64,000 nt of DNA from Solirubrobacterales bacterium (GCA_019240115.1 JAFAYV010000037.1:1-64000); one strand, 5' to 3'. Counted from the first letter of the stretch, positions 46,251 to 58,374 are shown. The notes: generated from the sequence alone by a model not told the origin. A program made the numbers and translations.

Positions 46251-47790
46251 CCGTGCGCACGCCCCGCCCGTCGGCCGACGCCGGATCGAGCTCGCGGTCG
46301 GCGAGCACCCGCACCGTGGCGAACGTCGGATCGGCGGCGCCGTGCAGCCGCGCGCCCGCCGCCGTCAGCGTCCGCAGGTAGCCGATGACCTCGGGGGTCA
46401 CCCGCTCCCCGGGCAGCAGCGACGGCACGCCGGGCGGATAGCCGGCGATCGACTCGCAGGAGATCCGCCCGACCGCCTCGCCGATCGGCACCGTCTCGCC
46501 CCGGCCGAGGAACGCCTCCCGGATCGGGACGACCGTCTGGTGCTCGAGCGAGGTCGGCGGGGTGGCGATCGCCGGTCCCTGCCCCGGACGAGCGAGCAGG
46601 CGTACCGTCTCGGCGAAGTCGTGCGCGAAGCGCTCGAGCGGCTCGACCGGCTGGCCGAGCCCGAGGACGAGCACGAGCGTGGCGTGCGTGGCCAGCTCGA
46701 TGTAGATGTCGTAGGCGGCGCGCAGCTCGGCGGCGAGCTCATAGCCGGTACAGCCGGTCCCGCGGACGTCGATGACGATCCGCAGCGGATCCCAGCCGGC
46801 GACCCCGGGGCGGCCGACCATCGCCTCGCCGACGATCTCGCAGCCCGGGATCGCCTCGATCGCCTCCCGAGCGCGGGCCGACGCCGCGAGCGTGCGGTCG
46901 AGCAGCGCCTCGCCATGGGCGGCCAGCTGCCGGCGCGCGCTGTCCAGCGAGGCGAGCAGCAGCGAGTTCGGGCTCGTCGAGCGCACCAGGCGGATGCTGC
47001 GCGCCACCTCGTCGGCGTCGAGGAGGCAATCGGCGCCCGCCCGCCCGACGTGGAGCATTGCGGACTGGGTGAGGCTGCCGACGATCTTGTGCGTCGAGGC
47101 GAGCACCGCGTCGGCGCCGAGCGCCAGCGGCGAGGCCGGCAGCGCCGGGTGAAAGCCGAAGTGCGCGCCCCAGGCGTTGTCGACGACGAGGGCGACGCCG
47201 CGCTCGTGGGCGACGCGCACGCAGCCCTCGATGTCGGCCGCCATCCCGTAGTAGGTCGGAGAGACGATGAACGCCGCGCCGATGTCGCCGCCGCGGTGCA
47301 GCGCCGCCGCGAGCGCCTCGGGCGTCACCCCGTGCGCCATGCCGAGCTCGTCGTCGTACTCGGGGGCGACGAAGCTCGCGCGCCCGCCGCTGAGGACGAG
47401 CCCGTCGACGACGCTGGCGTGGGAGTTGCGTTGGACGAGCACGTGGTCGGTCGGCTTGGCCAGCGCGAGGCAGAGCGCGTGGTTGCCCTGGGTGGCACCG
47501 TTGGTGAGAAACCAGGTCTGGCCGGCCCCGTAGGCGATGGCCGCGAGCTCCTCGGCGCGCTCGTACGGGGTCGGCGCCGGCCCGACGTCGATGCCCTCGA
47601 TGTCCTGGCAGATGTCGAGCGCCAGCGCGCGATCGCCGATCGCCGAGCGCAGGCCGGGATCGGCGCCCGGCCCGCCCTTGTGGCCGGGGACGTGGAAGCG
47701 GACCGACCCGCGGAAGCCGTAGGAGACGATCGCCTCGAGGTACGGCGCGGTGGGCAGCTCGCGCTTGGGGCGGGGGTGCTCTGCGTTCAC
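46237..47790 (-). CDS. Orn/Lys/Arg decarboxylase family (PLP)
   Basis: FHVPGHKGGPGADPGLR...FLTNGATQGNHALCLAL...LVVDNAWGAHFGFHP...LASTHKIVGSLTQSAMLHVG. Confidence 0.93.
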   Translation of the reverse strand: MNAEHPRPKRELPTAPYLEAIVSYGFRGSVRFHVPGHKGGPGADPGLRSAIGDRALALDICQDIEGIDVGPAPTPYERAEELAAIAYGAGQTWFLTNGATQGNHALCLALAKPTDHVLVQRNSHASVVDGLVLSGGRASFVAPEYDDELGMAHGVTPEALAAALHRGGDIGAAFIVSPTYYGMAADIEGCVRVAHERGVALVVDNAWGAHFGFHPALPASPLALGADAVLASTHKIVGSLTQSAMLHVGRAGADCLLDADEVARSIRLVRSTSPNSLLLASLDSARRQLAAHGEALLDRTLAASARAREAIEAIPGCEIVGEAMVGRPGVAGWDPLRIVIDVRGTGCTGYELAAELRAAYDIYIELATHATLVLVLGLGQPVEPLERFAHDFAETVRLLARPGQGPAIATPPTSLEHQTVVPIREAFLGRGETVPIGEAVGRISCESIAGYPPGVPSLLPGERVTPEVIGYLRTLTAAGARLHGAADPTFATVRVLADRELDPASADGRGVRTAARA

Positions 47791-48891
47791 CTGGCCACCT
47801 CGAGCAGGTAGGCGCGGACAAACTGATCGAGGTCGCCGTCCAGGATCCGGTTGGTGTCGCCGACCTCGTGGGCGGTGCGGTGGTCCTTGACCATCGTGTA
47901 CGGATGCAGAACGTAGGAGCGGATCTGCGAGCCGAAGTTGACGTCCTGAGCCTCGCCCCGCTCGCGGGCGATCTCCTCCCGACGCCTGCGCTCCTCGAGC
48001 TCGACGAGGCGGGAGCGGAGCATGGCCATCGCCTCGGCCTTGTTGGAGGACTGCGAGCGCTCGTTCTGGCACTGGACGACGATGCCGGTCGGCCTGTGGG
48101 TGATGCGCACGGCGGAATCGGTCTTGTTGACGTGCTGGCCGCCGGCGCCGCTGGCGCGGTAGGTGTCGATCTGCAGGTCGTCGTCGTCGATCTGCACCTC
48201 GGCGCCCTCGGGGACCACGGGCGAGACCTCGACCCCGGCGAAGCTCGTCTGGCGACGGTTGGCCGAGTCGAACGGGGACAGGCGCACGAGCCGGTGCACC
48301 CCCTTCTCGGACCCGTACAGCCCGTAGGCGTTCTCGCCGCGGACGCGGAAGGTCGCCGACTTGACCCCCGCCTCCTCCCCCGGCGAGGCCTCGAGCAGCT
48401 CGACCGCGAAGCCTCGCTTCTCGGCCCAGCGCATCTCCATGCGCAACACCATCTCGGCCCAGTCCTGGGCATCGGTGCCGCCGGCGCCCGCGTTGACGGT
48501 CACGAGCGCGTCGCCGGCGTCGTAGGGACCCGAGAACAAGCGCTGCTCCTCGAGCGCGTCGAGACGCTCCTGCACCGAGGCGATCTGGTCCTCGAGCTCG
48601 GTGGCCATCTCGGGATCCTCCTCGGCCAGCTCGGACAGCGGCTCGAGATCCTCGACGTCGGACGCAAGCGCCTGAAAGACGCCGAGCCGGCGGGTCGCTC
48701 GTGCATGCTCGGCGCTGACGCTCGCCGCGCGCTCCTGGTCGTCCCAGAACCCGGCCGACCCCATCTCGTCCTCCAGCGCGGCGGCGCGCCGGGTCAGCTG
48801 CGCCGGGTCAAAGATAGTCCGCGAGCAGCGCGAGCTGCCGGCGGATGGCCGTGAGGCGCTGGGCAAGCGGCTCGGTGGGGGCGCTGGACAT
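47787..48891 (-). CDS. prfB: Peptide chain release factor 2, programmed +1 frameshift
   Basis: MSSAPTEPLAQRLTAIRRQLALLADYL* then DPAQLTRRAAALEDEMGSAGFWDD...; TATCTTTGAC at the junction; GGQ motif in ASGAGGQHVNKTDSAVRITH. Confidence 0.95.
48807..48813 (-). promoter_or_regulatory. prfB programmed +1 frameshift site (CTTTGAC)
   Basis: Minus strand GACTATCTTTGACCCGGCGCAG; UGA in frame 0, continuation in +1 frame. Confidence 0.93.
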
Positions 48892-49006
48892 CGCCGGTCA
48901 CGCTAGCAGGGCTCCGGCGGCCCGATTGGAGTACGAGTTGACGGGTAGCTTTGCGACCAGCACCAGATCCGTCCGTCAGGCCTGAGGGAGGCCGGAGGAG
49001 GCTCGC

Positions 49007-50671
49007 ATGTACAAGCAGGTGCTCGACCCCGTGTCGCACTCGTTGGGGCTGTCGTCGATCTTCGCGCTGCTGCCGCTGCTGGTGCTGTTCGTGCTCCTCG
49101 GCATCCTGCGCGTCAAGGCCCAGTGGGCGTCGCTGGTCGCGCTCGCGGTCGCGATCCTCGTCGCGCTGATCGTCTACTCGATGCCCGTCGGCCAGACGTT
49201 CGACGCCGGCCTCGAGGGGGTGGCGTTCGGGCTGTTCCCGATCATGTGGATCGTCTTCAACGCCCTGTGGATCTTCAACATGACCGAGGCCACCGGGTAC
49301 TTCGCGGTGCTGCGGCGCGCCTTCGCCCAGGTCTCCGACGACCGCCGGGTCCAGGTGGTCGTCATCGCGTTCTGCTTCGGCGCGCTGCTCGAAGCGCTGG
49401 CCGGCTTCGGCACGCCGGTTGCGATCTGCTCAACGATGCTCGTCGGCCTCGGCGTCAAGCCGCTGCGCGCGGCCGCGGTGGCGCTCGTCGCCGACACCGC
49501 GCCCGTGGCCTTCGGGGGGATCGCGATCCCGATCACCACGCTCGGGCAGGTGTCCGGACTCCCGGTGCACGCCCTGGGCCAGATGGTGGGACGCCAGTCG
49601 CCGATCATGGCGGTGATCGTTCCGTTCGTGCTCGTGTACATGATCGACGGCCGCCGCGGGCTGCGCGACACCTGGCCGGCGGCACTCACCGCCGGCGTCG
49701 TGTTCGGGATCCTGCAGTTCGCGATCTCCAACTACGTGTCGGTCACGCTGGCCGACATCATCGCCTCGCTCGGCTCGATCGTGGCGGTGCTCGCGCTGCT
49801 GCGGGCGTGGACGCCGGGCGCGCCGGTGCCGGCCGAGGCCGGCGGCGCCCCGCGGCCCTCGATCGCCGGCGCCGGCACCGCGGACTCCGCGTTCGAGCGA
49901 CGGGTCAAGGCCGACGACGGCGCTCCGGTGCCCCGCCGCGACCTCCTGATGGCGCTGGCGCCCTACATCATCATCACGATCGTGCTCGGGGTGGCCAACC
50001 TGAAGGGGATCATGACCGCGCTGGACAAGTCCACCACCGAGTTCACCTGGCCCGGCCTGCACGTGCTCGACGCCAAGGGCAAGGCGCCGACCAGCCTGAT
50101 CTTCAAGCTGGACTGGTTCACCGCCGCCGGCACCGGCCTGTTCGTCTCCGGGGTGCTCACGGCGATCGTCCTGCGGGTCCGCCCCGTCCAGGCGATCCGG
50201 ACCTACGCCGGCACCCTGCACCAGCTGCGGTGGGCGACGCTGACCGTCTGCGCGGTGCTGGCGATCGCCTACGTCATGAACCTCTCGGGCCAGACGATCA
50301 CCCTGGGGACCTGGGCGGCGGGCGCCGGAGGCTTCTTCGCCTTCCTGTCGCCGCTGATCGGGTGGTTCGGCACCGCGGTCACCGGCTCGGACACCTCGAC
50401 CAACTCGCTCTTCGGCGCCCTGCAGGTCGCCGCCGCCAAGCAGTCGGGGCTCTCGCCGACGCTGCTGGCGGCGGCCAACAGCTCGGGCGGGATCATGGCC
50501 AAGATGGTCTCGCCCCAGAACCTGGCGATCGGCGCCGCGGCGGTCGGCCTCGGCGGCCGCGAGGGCGACATCTTCCGCCAGGTGATCGCCTGGAGCGTGC
50601 TGCTCGTGCTGATCATGGCGGTGATCGTGCTCCTGCAGTCCACCTCGGTCCTGTCCTGGATGGTCCCCTGA
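49007..50671 (+). CDS. L-lactate permease family transporter
   Basis: IFNMTEATGYFAVLRRAFAQVSDDRRVQVVVIAFCFGALLEALAGFGTPVAI...GSDTSTNSLFGALQVAAA. Confidence 0.94.
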   Translation: MYKQVLDPVSHSLGLSSIFALLPLLVLFVLLGILRVKAQWASLVALAVAILVALIVYSMPVGQTFDAGLEGVAFGLFPIMWIVFNALWIFNMTEATGYFAVLRRAFAQVSDDRRVQVVVIAFCFGALLEALAGFGTPVAICSTMLVGLGVKPLRAAAVALVADTAPVAFGGIAIPITTLGQVSGLPVHALGQMVGRQSPIMAVIVPFVLVYMIDGRRGLRDTWPAALTAGVVFGILQFAISNYVSVTLADIIASLGSIVAVLALLRAWTPGAPVPAEAGGAPRPSIAGAGTADSAFERRVKADDGAPVPRRDLLMALAPYIIITIVLGVANLKGIMTALDKSTTEFTWPGLHVLDAKGKAPTSLIFKLDWFTAAGTGLFVSGVLTAIVLRVRPVQAIRTYAGTLHQLRWATLTVCAVLAIAYVMNLSGQTITLGTWAAGAGGFFAFLSPLIGWFGTAVTGSDTSTNSLFGALQVAAAKQSGLSPTLLAAANSSGGIMAKMVSPQNLAIGAAAVGLGGREGDIFRQVIAWSVLLVLIMAVIVLLQSTSVLSWMVP

Positions 50672-50724
50672 CCGAGGAGCCGGCCGGGTCGCTCGGCCAC
50701 TCTCGGGGTAGCCTTCAGGTGGGC

Positions 50725-50895
50725 ATGCCCGGCTACGACGACGATGATGACTGGGTCGGCACGCCGCCCGAGGGCCACTACAGCCGCGACCGGGCCCGGC
50801 CCCGCTTCTGGCTGATGCAGCCGCCGGTGATGATCGGCGCGGCCGCGTTGCTCGTGATCGTGATCATCGTCGCGGTCCTGGCCATCGCGCGCTGA
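50725..50895 (+). CDS. Small single-TM protein
   Basis: MPGYDDDDDWVGTPPEGHYSRDRARPRFWLMQPPVMIGAAALLVIVIIVAVLAIAR*. Confidence 0.65.
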   Translation: MPGYDDDDDWVGTPPEGHYSRDRARPRFWLMQPPVMIGAAALLVIVIIVAVLAIAR

Positions 50896-52237
50896 GGTGG
50901 ACCTTCGCGGCGTCGGCGATGCCGATCGCCCCGAGCGCGGCCAGCATGACGAGGAACGGGTCGACGGCCGAGCGGAAGCGGATGAAGCCGGTGACCAACA
51001 GCGTGCTGCACAGGAACACCGGCACCAGCCACATCCACAGCGGCGCGCGGCGGACCGGCCCCAGCGCCAGGCCGGCCAGCGCCAGCAGGCCGATCGGATA
51101 GAAGCCGAGGATCTCCAGCCAGGCCGGAACCTCGGGGATGTCGGTGTCGCGCAGGTTGTCGACCGCGAAGTCGAGCTCGCCGAGGTGGAACATGCGGATC
51201 GCGTTGAACGCCAGCACCTTGAGCACGTAGAACGGGTGCTGGCGGATCTCGGTGATCGCCTGGCGCTGCAGGGCATCGCCGTAGGTGACCTCGTTCCAAT
51301 GATCGATGTCGGCGGTGAACAGGATCTGGCCGTACTCCGGCGAGGCGCCGTGCTCGGCCTCCTTCCACACCGCCGGCCAGTGGGTCTCGGCTCGCGAGGC
51401 CGCGTTGTAGGTGCCGGCCAGCGTATAGCCGATCTCGGTGGACACCGGAACGAAGGCGTGGAGCACGAGCCAGTTGCGCAGCGTCCACGGCGCCACCGTC
51501 AGCGTCGCGACCGCGACGACGACCAGCGGTCTCAGGCGCCCCCGCCACGATCGCCGGGGCCCGGCCAGCCACAGCGCATAGGCGAGCAGCGGCCAGATGA
51601 CCACCGCGTTGGTCCGGGTCAGCTCGGCCACGCCGGCGAGCACGCCGGTGAGCACCGCCCACCGCAGCGGGTGGGGCGACCTCCGGGCCTGCAGGGCGCA
51701 CGCCACCGCGCCGAGCACCAGCGGCACGAACAGCGCCTCGGAGACGAGCGTCGTGCTCAGGACGACCAGGGGAGGCGCGATCGCCGCGATGCCGAGGGCC
51801 ATCACGCCGATCCGCCGACCCCAGAGCCGTGTGGCGATCAGCCCGATCAGCGCGACCGACACCGTCCCCAGAACCGTCTCGACCATCCGCGCCGCCGGCG
51901 GCGCCTCCTGGCCGGCGACGACGTACACCGCGGCGAGGAACACCGGGTACGCCGGCGGGCGATAGGCGCTCGGCCCGCCGCCCGGCGCCCGGTTGGAGGG
52001 CGGGATTCCGTGGCCCTGGGCGATCGACAGCCCGTTGCGGCTGAAGTCGGCCGCATCGAGCGTCGTCGGCGTGTACAGCGTCGCCGACACGAGCGCGATG
52101 CGCAGGATCAGGGCGATCCCCAGCAGGAGCCAGACCCGAGTGGGCAGCCGGGCGATCGACCGCCCGCGCCCGATCCGCCATAGCCGACCGGCGCGTGCCC
52201 GCCGGCTCAGGCCCGGGATCGGTCCCGACACGGCCAT
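50864..52237 (-). CDS. GT39/ArnT-like membrane glycosyltransferase
   Basis: Many TM helices; FSRNGLSIAQGHGIPPSNRAPGGGPSAYRPPAYPVFLAAVY. Confidence 0.85.
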   Translation of the reverse strand: MAVSGPIPGLSRRARAGRLWRIGRGRSIARLPTRVWLLLGIALILRIALVSATLYTPTTLDAADFSRNGLSIAQGHGIPPSNRAPGGGPSAYRPPAYPVFLAAVYVVAGQEAPPAARMVETVLGTVSVALIGLIATRLWGRRIGVMALGIAAIAPPLVVLSTTLVSEALFVPLVLGAVACALQARRSPHPLRWAVLTGVLAGVAELTRTNAVVIWPLLAYALWLAGPRRSWRGRLRPLVVVAVATLTVAPWTLRNWLVLHAFVPVSTEIGYTLAGTYNAASRAETHWPAVWKEAEHGASPEYGQILFTADIDHWNEVTYGDALQRQAITEIRQHPFYVLKVLAFNAIRMFHLGELDFAVDNLRDTDIPEVPAWLEILGFYPIGLLALAGLALGPVRRAPLWMWLVPVFLCSTLLVTGFIRFRSAVDPFLVMLAALGAIGIADAAKVHLSARWPGPRR

Positions 52238-52247
52238 CGCGGTCAGC

Positions 52248-52874
52248 TCAACAGGGCGGAGCGACGGCCGTGGTGGAGCGGCCCACCGGGGCGAGGATGA
52301 TCTGCGCCGGCCCGGTCGGCTTGGACTTCTCGCAGGGGCTGACGACGACCGTGCGGATCGGGCTGCCGGGCGGCACCGTCAGCTGCAGCTGAGCGCTGTT
52401 GACCTCCCCCGCGACCAGCAGGCTCGAGGAGCTGACGCTCTTCGCGGTGCCCACCGTGGGCAGTGACGTGCCCGGATCGGCCACGAACGCCGCGGCGGGC
52501 AGGTTCGTCGCCGGGGCCGTCCCGCCTGCGGTCGCCGTGCACCGGGGCACGAGCACGACTCGGTCGCCGTATCCCTGCGGCAGCTGGATCGCGACCGCCC
52601 CGGTGATGTTGCGCTCGGCCTGCGCGTTGGCCGAGACCACGGGCGCGCCGGTTCCGCAGGGCGCGACGATGACGCTGCGAGCGGCGTCTTGAGTGGGAAC
52701 GATCACCGCCCGCATGCCCGGCTGGATCAGGGACACCGGGCTCGTGCCGGAGCCGAGCAAGCCAGCGATCACGAGGATCACGAGCAGCACCACGATGACG
52801 ACCCAGACGCTGCGGTTGCCCTCCGAGTCGGCTTCGTCGCGCTCGACGTCCTCGGGCTCCTGCTTGTCTTGCAC
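52248..52874 (-). CDS. Membrane-anchored hypothetical with Cys-terminated repeat motifs
   Basis: TM segment VWVVIVVLLVILVIAGLLG; repeats RSVIVAPC, DRVVLVPRC, IRTVVVSPC. Confidence 0.65.
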   Translation of the reverse strand: MQDKQEPEDVERDEADSEGNRSVWVVIVVLLVILVIAGLLGSGTSPVSLIQPGMRAVIVPTQDAARSVIVAPCGTGAPVVSANAQAERNITGAVAIQLPQGYGDRVVLVPRCTATAGGTAPATNLPAAAFVADPGTSLPTVGTAKSVSSSSLLVAGEVNSAQLQLTVPPGSPIRTVVVSPCEKSKPTGPAQIILAPVGRSTTAVAPPC

Positions 52875-52944
52875 GTCGGCTATCGGATATCCCCCTCCCG
52901 CGCCCTCTGACGACCGGCGCCGCTGGGATCGCCTCTCCCGGCCC

Positions 52945-53649
52945 TCAGCTGCTACTGCTCGACGACGAGGAGGATATGGCGGTGCAGCCCGACGCGGTGG
53001 CGGACGTGCCGTTCTTGGACGGGATCACGTTGCCCTGAGTGCTCGTCGGCGTGGAGCTGGAGCTGGACGAGCTGCTGGAGCTGCTGGAGCTCGAGCTGCT
53101 CGAGCTCGAACCCCCCGGCGGCAGGCAGGGTGGCACGATCAGCGTCTTGACGCCGCTGTTGGACGGCAGCACGAGCTGGAGCTGGGGCGTGGCCCCGGCC
53201 TGGGCTCCCGCGGCGGACCCGCCCGGGGTGATCAGGATCGTGCTGGCCGGCGGCGGCGCGATCGCCTGGCTGGAGCTCGAGCTGGAGCTGGAGCTGGAGC
53301 TCGAGCTGGAGGAGCTGCTCCCGGGCGAGCCGCAGGGCTCGATCGCGACGGTCTGCGTCAGCGAGCTGGTGGGGATCGTGATGAGGTTCGATCCCGGCGG
53401 GACCGTGCTGTTGCCCTGCTCCGAGACGACGGCCGCCTCCGAGCAGGAGGTCACCGCGATCATCAGCGGGTTGTGCTGCTTGGGGATGACGACCGTGCGG
53501 ACGCCCGGGTTCATCAACGCCGCCGCGACGGGGTCCATGCTCGAGCTCGAGGAGCCGCTGCTCGAGCCGCACGCGGAGAGCGTCGCTGCGCAGGCGGCAC
53601 ACGTCATCAGGGCCAACAGCCGTCGCCGCGTAGGCGTCTGGATCGTCAT
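52945..53649 (-). CDS. Lipoprotein paralog with long poly-Ser linkers
   Basis: AATLSACGSS lipobox-like; VRTVVIPKQ, TQTVAIEPC, VKTLIVPPC separated by S-runs of about 16-19. Confidence 0.7.
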   Translation of the reverse strand: MTIQTPTRRRLLALMTCAACAATLSACGSSSGSSSSSMDPVAAALMNPGVRTVVIPKQHNPLMIAVTSCSEAAVVSEQGNSTVPPGSNLITIPTSSLTQTVAIEPCGSPGSSSSSSSSSSSSSSSSSQAIAPPPASTILITPGGSAAGAQAGATPQLQLVLPSNSGVKTLIVPPCLPPGGSSSSSSSSSSSSSSSSSSSTPTSTQGNVIPSKNGTSATASGCTAISSSSSSSSS

Positions 53650-53794
53650 CCTCTCCTCCGCTCGCCCGCCACGGGGCGCTCCGCTTCATGATCTCCGGGC
53701 ACTGCATGCGCTCTGCTACCCCCGGAGGCCGTAAGCAAACCGCAAGCCGAGGCGGCTCTCGCCGGCACGGCGAACATCGCCGGGATCTCGGTCA

Positions 53795-55393
<1,599 letters not shown>

Positions 55394-55474
55394 CGGCCGG
55401 GCATCCTGACAGATCCGCGCCGGGCGTCGTCTCGTCGCGCGCTCAGGCGACGGGCGCCGGCGTGCCGCGCGCAC

Positions 55475-58345
55475 TCAGGCGCCGTGGCACTTCTTGAACT
55501 TCTTACCCGATCCGCAGGGGCACGGATCGTTGCGCCCGACCTGCTGTTCGGCGTCGACGCGGCGCTGCTCGACGGGCTCAAGCGCACCGAACGGCTCGGC
55601 CTCGGCCAGGACCTCGGGATCGGCCGACGCCCCGGCGGCCGCCGCGGCGATCGCCGCCGATCCGGTCGCCATCGTCCCGCCCGAGTAGCTGACGCGGCCG
55701 CCCCCGGTCGCCGAGCTCGAGGTCGGGCTGGGGCTGTGGCGCGGTGGCGGGACGGCGCCGGTCTCGTCGGCGAGGGTCACCTCGACGTGGAAGATGAAGC
55801 GCGCGAAGTCCGACCAGACGCTGTGCATCAGCTCGCGGAAGAGGTCGAAGGCCTCGTTCTTGTACGCGACGAGCGGCTCCATCTGCGCGAACGAGCGCAG
55901 GTGGATCCCCTGCTGCAGGTAGTCCATGTCATACAGGTGCTCCTGCCAGCGCTGGTCGATGATCTCCAGCAGCAGGTAGCGCTCGACCTGGCGCATCAGC
56001 TCCTCGCCGAGCTCGGCCTCGCGGTGGTCGTACTGGGCGAGCGCCTCCTCCTGCAGCCGCAGCGTGAGGTCCTCGCGGTCGGTCTGGTGGGGGTCGATCG
56101 CCTCGAGCTCGTCGGACGGGGTGAAGATCTCCTCGACGCGCCGCAGCAGGCCCTCGATGTCCCAGTCCTCGACGAAGTCGCCCTCGGTGTACTCGTCGAC
56201 GAGCCGCTCGATGAGGTTGACGATCTCCTCGCGCGCGGCGCCGCTCATGTCGCGGCCCTCGAGCACCTCGTCGCGGTAGGAATAGACGACCTCGCGCTGC
56301 TGGTTGAGCACGTCGTCGTACTCGAGCGTGTGCTTGCGCTGCAGGAAGTACTGCTCCTCGACCTTGCGCTGGGCCTTCTCGATCTGCTTGGAGAGCATGC
56401 CCGCCTCGATCGGCTCCTCGTTGCCCTCGTCGTCGATCGAGCCGAGCTTGTCGAGGATCTTGTAGATCCGCTCGCCGGCGAACAGGCGCACGAGGTCGTC
56501 CTGGGCGGAGAGGAAGAAGCGGCTCTCGCCGGGATCGCCCTGGCGTCCGGAGCGGCCGCGCAGCTGGTTGTCGATCCGGCGCGACTCGTGGCGCTCGGTG
56601 CCCAGGATGAACAGCCCGCCGGCCTCGAGCACCCGATCGCGGCGCTCGTCGACCTGCTCCTCGATCGCCGGCACGACCTGGGCGAGATGCTCGTCGTAGT
56701 CGGGGTCCCCGGGGCGCAGCCCGAGCTGGGCGAGCTCGAGGCTGGCCAGGTGCTCGGGGTTGCCGCCGAGCTTGATGTCGACGCCGCGGCCGGCCATGTT
56801 GGTGGCGATCGTCACCGCACCGGGTGCGCCGGCCTCGGCGATCGTCTCGCCCTCGCGCTGGGCGAACTCCGGCTTGGCGTTGAGCACCGAGTGCTTGATG
56901 CCCCGGCGGCCGAGCTGCTGGGAGAGCATTTCGGAGACCTCGACCGAGATCGTGCCCACGAGCACCGGCTGGCCGGCCTCGTGGCGGTTCGTGATCTCCT
57001 TGACGACCGCCGCCCACTTGCCGTCCTTTGTCTTGTAGACCTGATCGTTGAGGTCGTCGCGGACCATCGGCATGTTCGTCGGCACCTGCACGACCGGCAG
57101 CTCGTAGATCTTCATGAACTCGGTCGCCTCGGTCAGCGCGGTCCCGGTCATGCCCGCGAGCTTCTCGTACATGCGGAAGTAGTTCTGCAGCGTGATCGTG
57201 GCCATCGTCTGGTTCTCCTCCTGGACCCGGACGCCCTCCTTGGCCTCCACCGCCTGGTGCAGGCCCTCAGACCAGCGACGGCCCTCGAGGATGCGGCCCG
57301 TGTGCTCGTCGACGATCTTGACCTCGCCGTCGATGACCGAGTAGTCGACGTCGCGCTTGTACAGCGCCTGCGCCTTCAGCGCCTGGATCAGGTGGTTGAC
57401 GAGATGACCGTTCTCGGCCCGGTAGAGGTGGTCGATGCGCAGGAAGCGCTCGGCCTTGGCGACCCCCTGCTCGGTGACCGACACCGTCTTGTACTTCTCG
57501 TCGAACTCGAAGTCGAAGTCGGCGACGAACTCCTTCTTGGACTTCGGGTCCAGGCCGTCGGGCGTCTTGCCGGGCTTCATCCGCGGCGCCAGCCGGGCGA
57601 ACGTCGCGTACAGGTCGGCGGCCTGCTCGGGCGCGCCCGAGATGATCAGCGGCGTGCGGGCCTCGTCGATGAGGATGTTGTCGACCTCGTCGACGATCGC
57701 GAAGCGGTGGTACATCGACTTGCCGTCGGAGGGCTTGGCGCGACCGCCATGCTGGAACTTCTCCTCCAGGCTCTTGGCCATGTTGTCGCGCAGGTAGTCA
57801 AAGCCGAACTCCGAGTTGGTTCCGTAGGTGACGTCGGCGGCGTAGGCGGCGGCCTTCTCCTCGGGCGGCTGCATGTTCTGCAGGACGCCGACGCCGACCC
57901 CGAGCAGATCGTAGATCGGCTTCATCCACATCGCGTCGCGGCGGGCGAGGTAGTCGTTGACGGTCACCACGTGCACGCCGTGGCCGGGCAGCGAGTTGAG
58001 CACGACGGCGAGGGTGGCCGTCAGCGTCTTGCCCTCGCCGGTCTTCATCTCGGCGATCGCGCCGTCGTGCAGGACCATCCCGCCGATCAGCTGCACGTCG
58101 AAGTGGCGCATGCCCATCGTGCGGCGCCCCGCCTCTCGGGTCAGCGCGAAGCACTCGTAGAGCAGATCGTCGAGCGACTCGCCCTCGCGGGCGCGCTCGC
58201 GCAGCCCATCGGCGAGCTCACGGAGCTCGCCGTCCTCGTGCAGCTCCATCTCGGCCTCGAACCCGTTGATCCGGGCCACCCGCTGCTCGTAGGACTTGAA
58301 CTTCTTGGCCTCGCCCAGGCGAAGCGCGCGGTCCAGCAGGGACAT
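55475..58345 (-). CDS. secA: Preprotein translocase ATPase SecA
   Basis: AEMKTGEGKTLTATL, NMAGRGVDIKLGGNPEH, GRSGRQGDPGESRFFLS, C-terminal NDPCPCGSGKKFKKCHGA. Confidence 0.98.
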   Translation of the reverse strand: MSLLDRALRLGEAKKFKSYEQRVARINGFEAEMELHEDGELRELADGLRERAREGESLDDLLYECFALTREAGRRTMGMRHFDVQLIGGMVLHDGAIAEMKTGEGKTLTATLAVVLNSLPGHGVHVVTVNDYLARRDAMWMKPIYDLLGVGVGVLQNMQPPEEKAAAYAADVTYGTNSEFGFDYLRDNMAKSLEEKFQHGGRAKPSDGKSMYHRFAIVDEVDNILIDEARTPLIISGAPEQAADLYATFARLAPRMKPGKTPDGLDPKSKKEFVADFDFEFDEKYKTVSVTEQGVAKAERFLRIDHLYRAENGHLVNHLIQALKAQALYKRDVDYSVIDGEVKIVDEHTGRILEGRRWSEGLHQAVEAKEGVRVQEENQTMATITLQNYFRMYEKLAGMTGTALTEATEFMKIYELPVVQVPTNMPMVRDDLNDQVYKTKDGKWAAVVKEITNRHEAGQPVLVGTISVEVSEMLSQQLGRRGIKHSVLNAKPEFAQREGETIAEAGAPGAVTIATNMAGRGVDIKLGGNPEHLASLELAQLGLRPGDPDYDEHLAQVVPAIEEQVDERRDRVLEAGGLFILGTERHESRRIDNQLRGRSGRQGDPGESRFFLSAQDDLVRLFAGERIYKILDKLGSIDDEGNEEPIEAGMLSKQIEKAQRKVEEQYFLQRKHTLEYDDVLNQQREVVYSYRDEVLEGRDMSGAAREEIVNLIERLVDEYTEGDFVEDWDIEGLLRRVEEIFTPSDELEAIDPHQTDREDLTLRLQEEALAQYDHREAELGEELMRQVERYLLLEIIDQRWQEHLYDMDYLQQGIHLRSFAQMEPLVAYKNEAFDLFRELMHSVWSDFARFIFHVEVTLADETGAVPPPRHSPSPTSSSATGGGRVSYSGGTMATGSAAIAAAAAGASADPEVLAEAEPFGALEPVEQRRVDAEQQVGRNDPCPCGSGKKFKKCHGA

Positions 58346-58374
58346 GCGTCTGAGGGTAGCGCTCGCCGGTGCGC

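Noticed and set aside
53039-53734. Plus-strand ORF with ELELELELE runs
   Set aside because: Antisense reading of the poly-Ser codons of the minus-strand lipoprotein.
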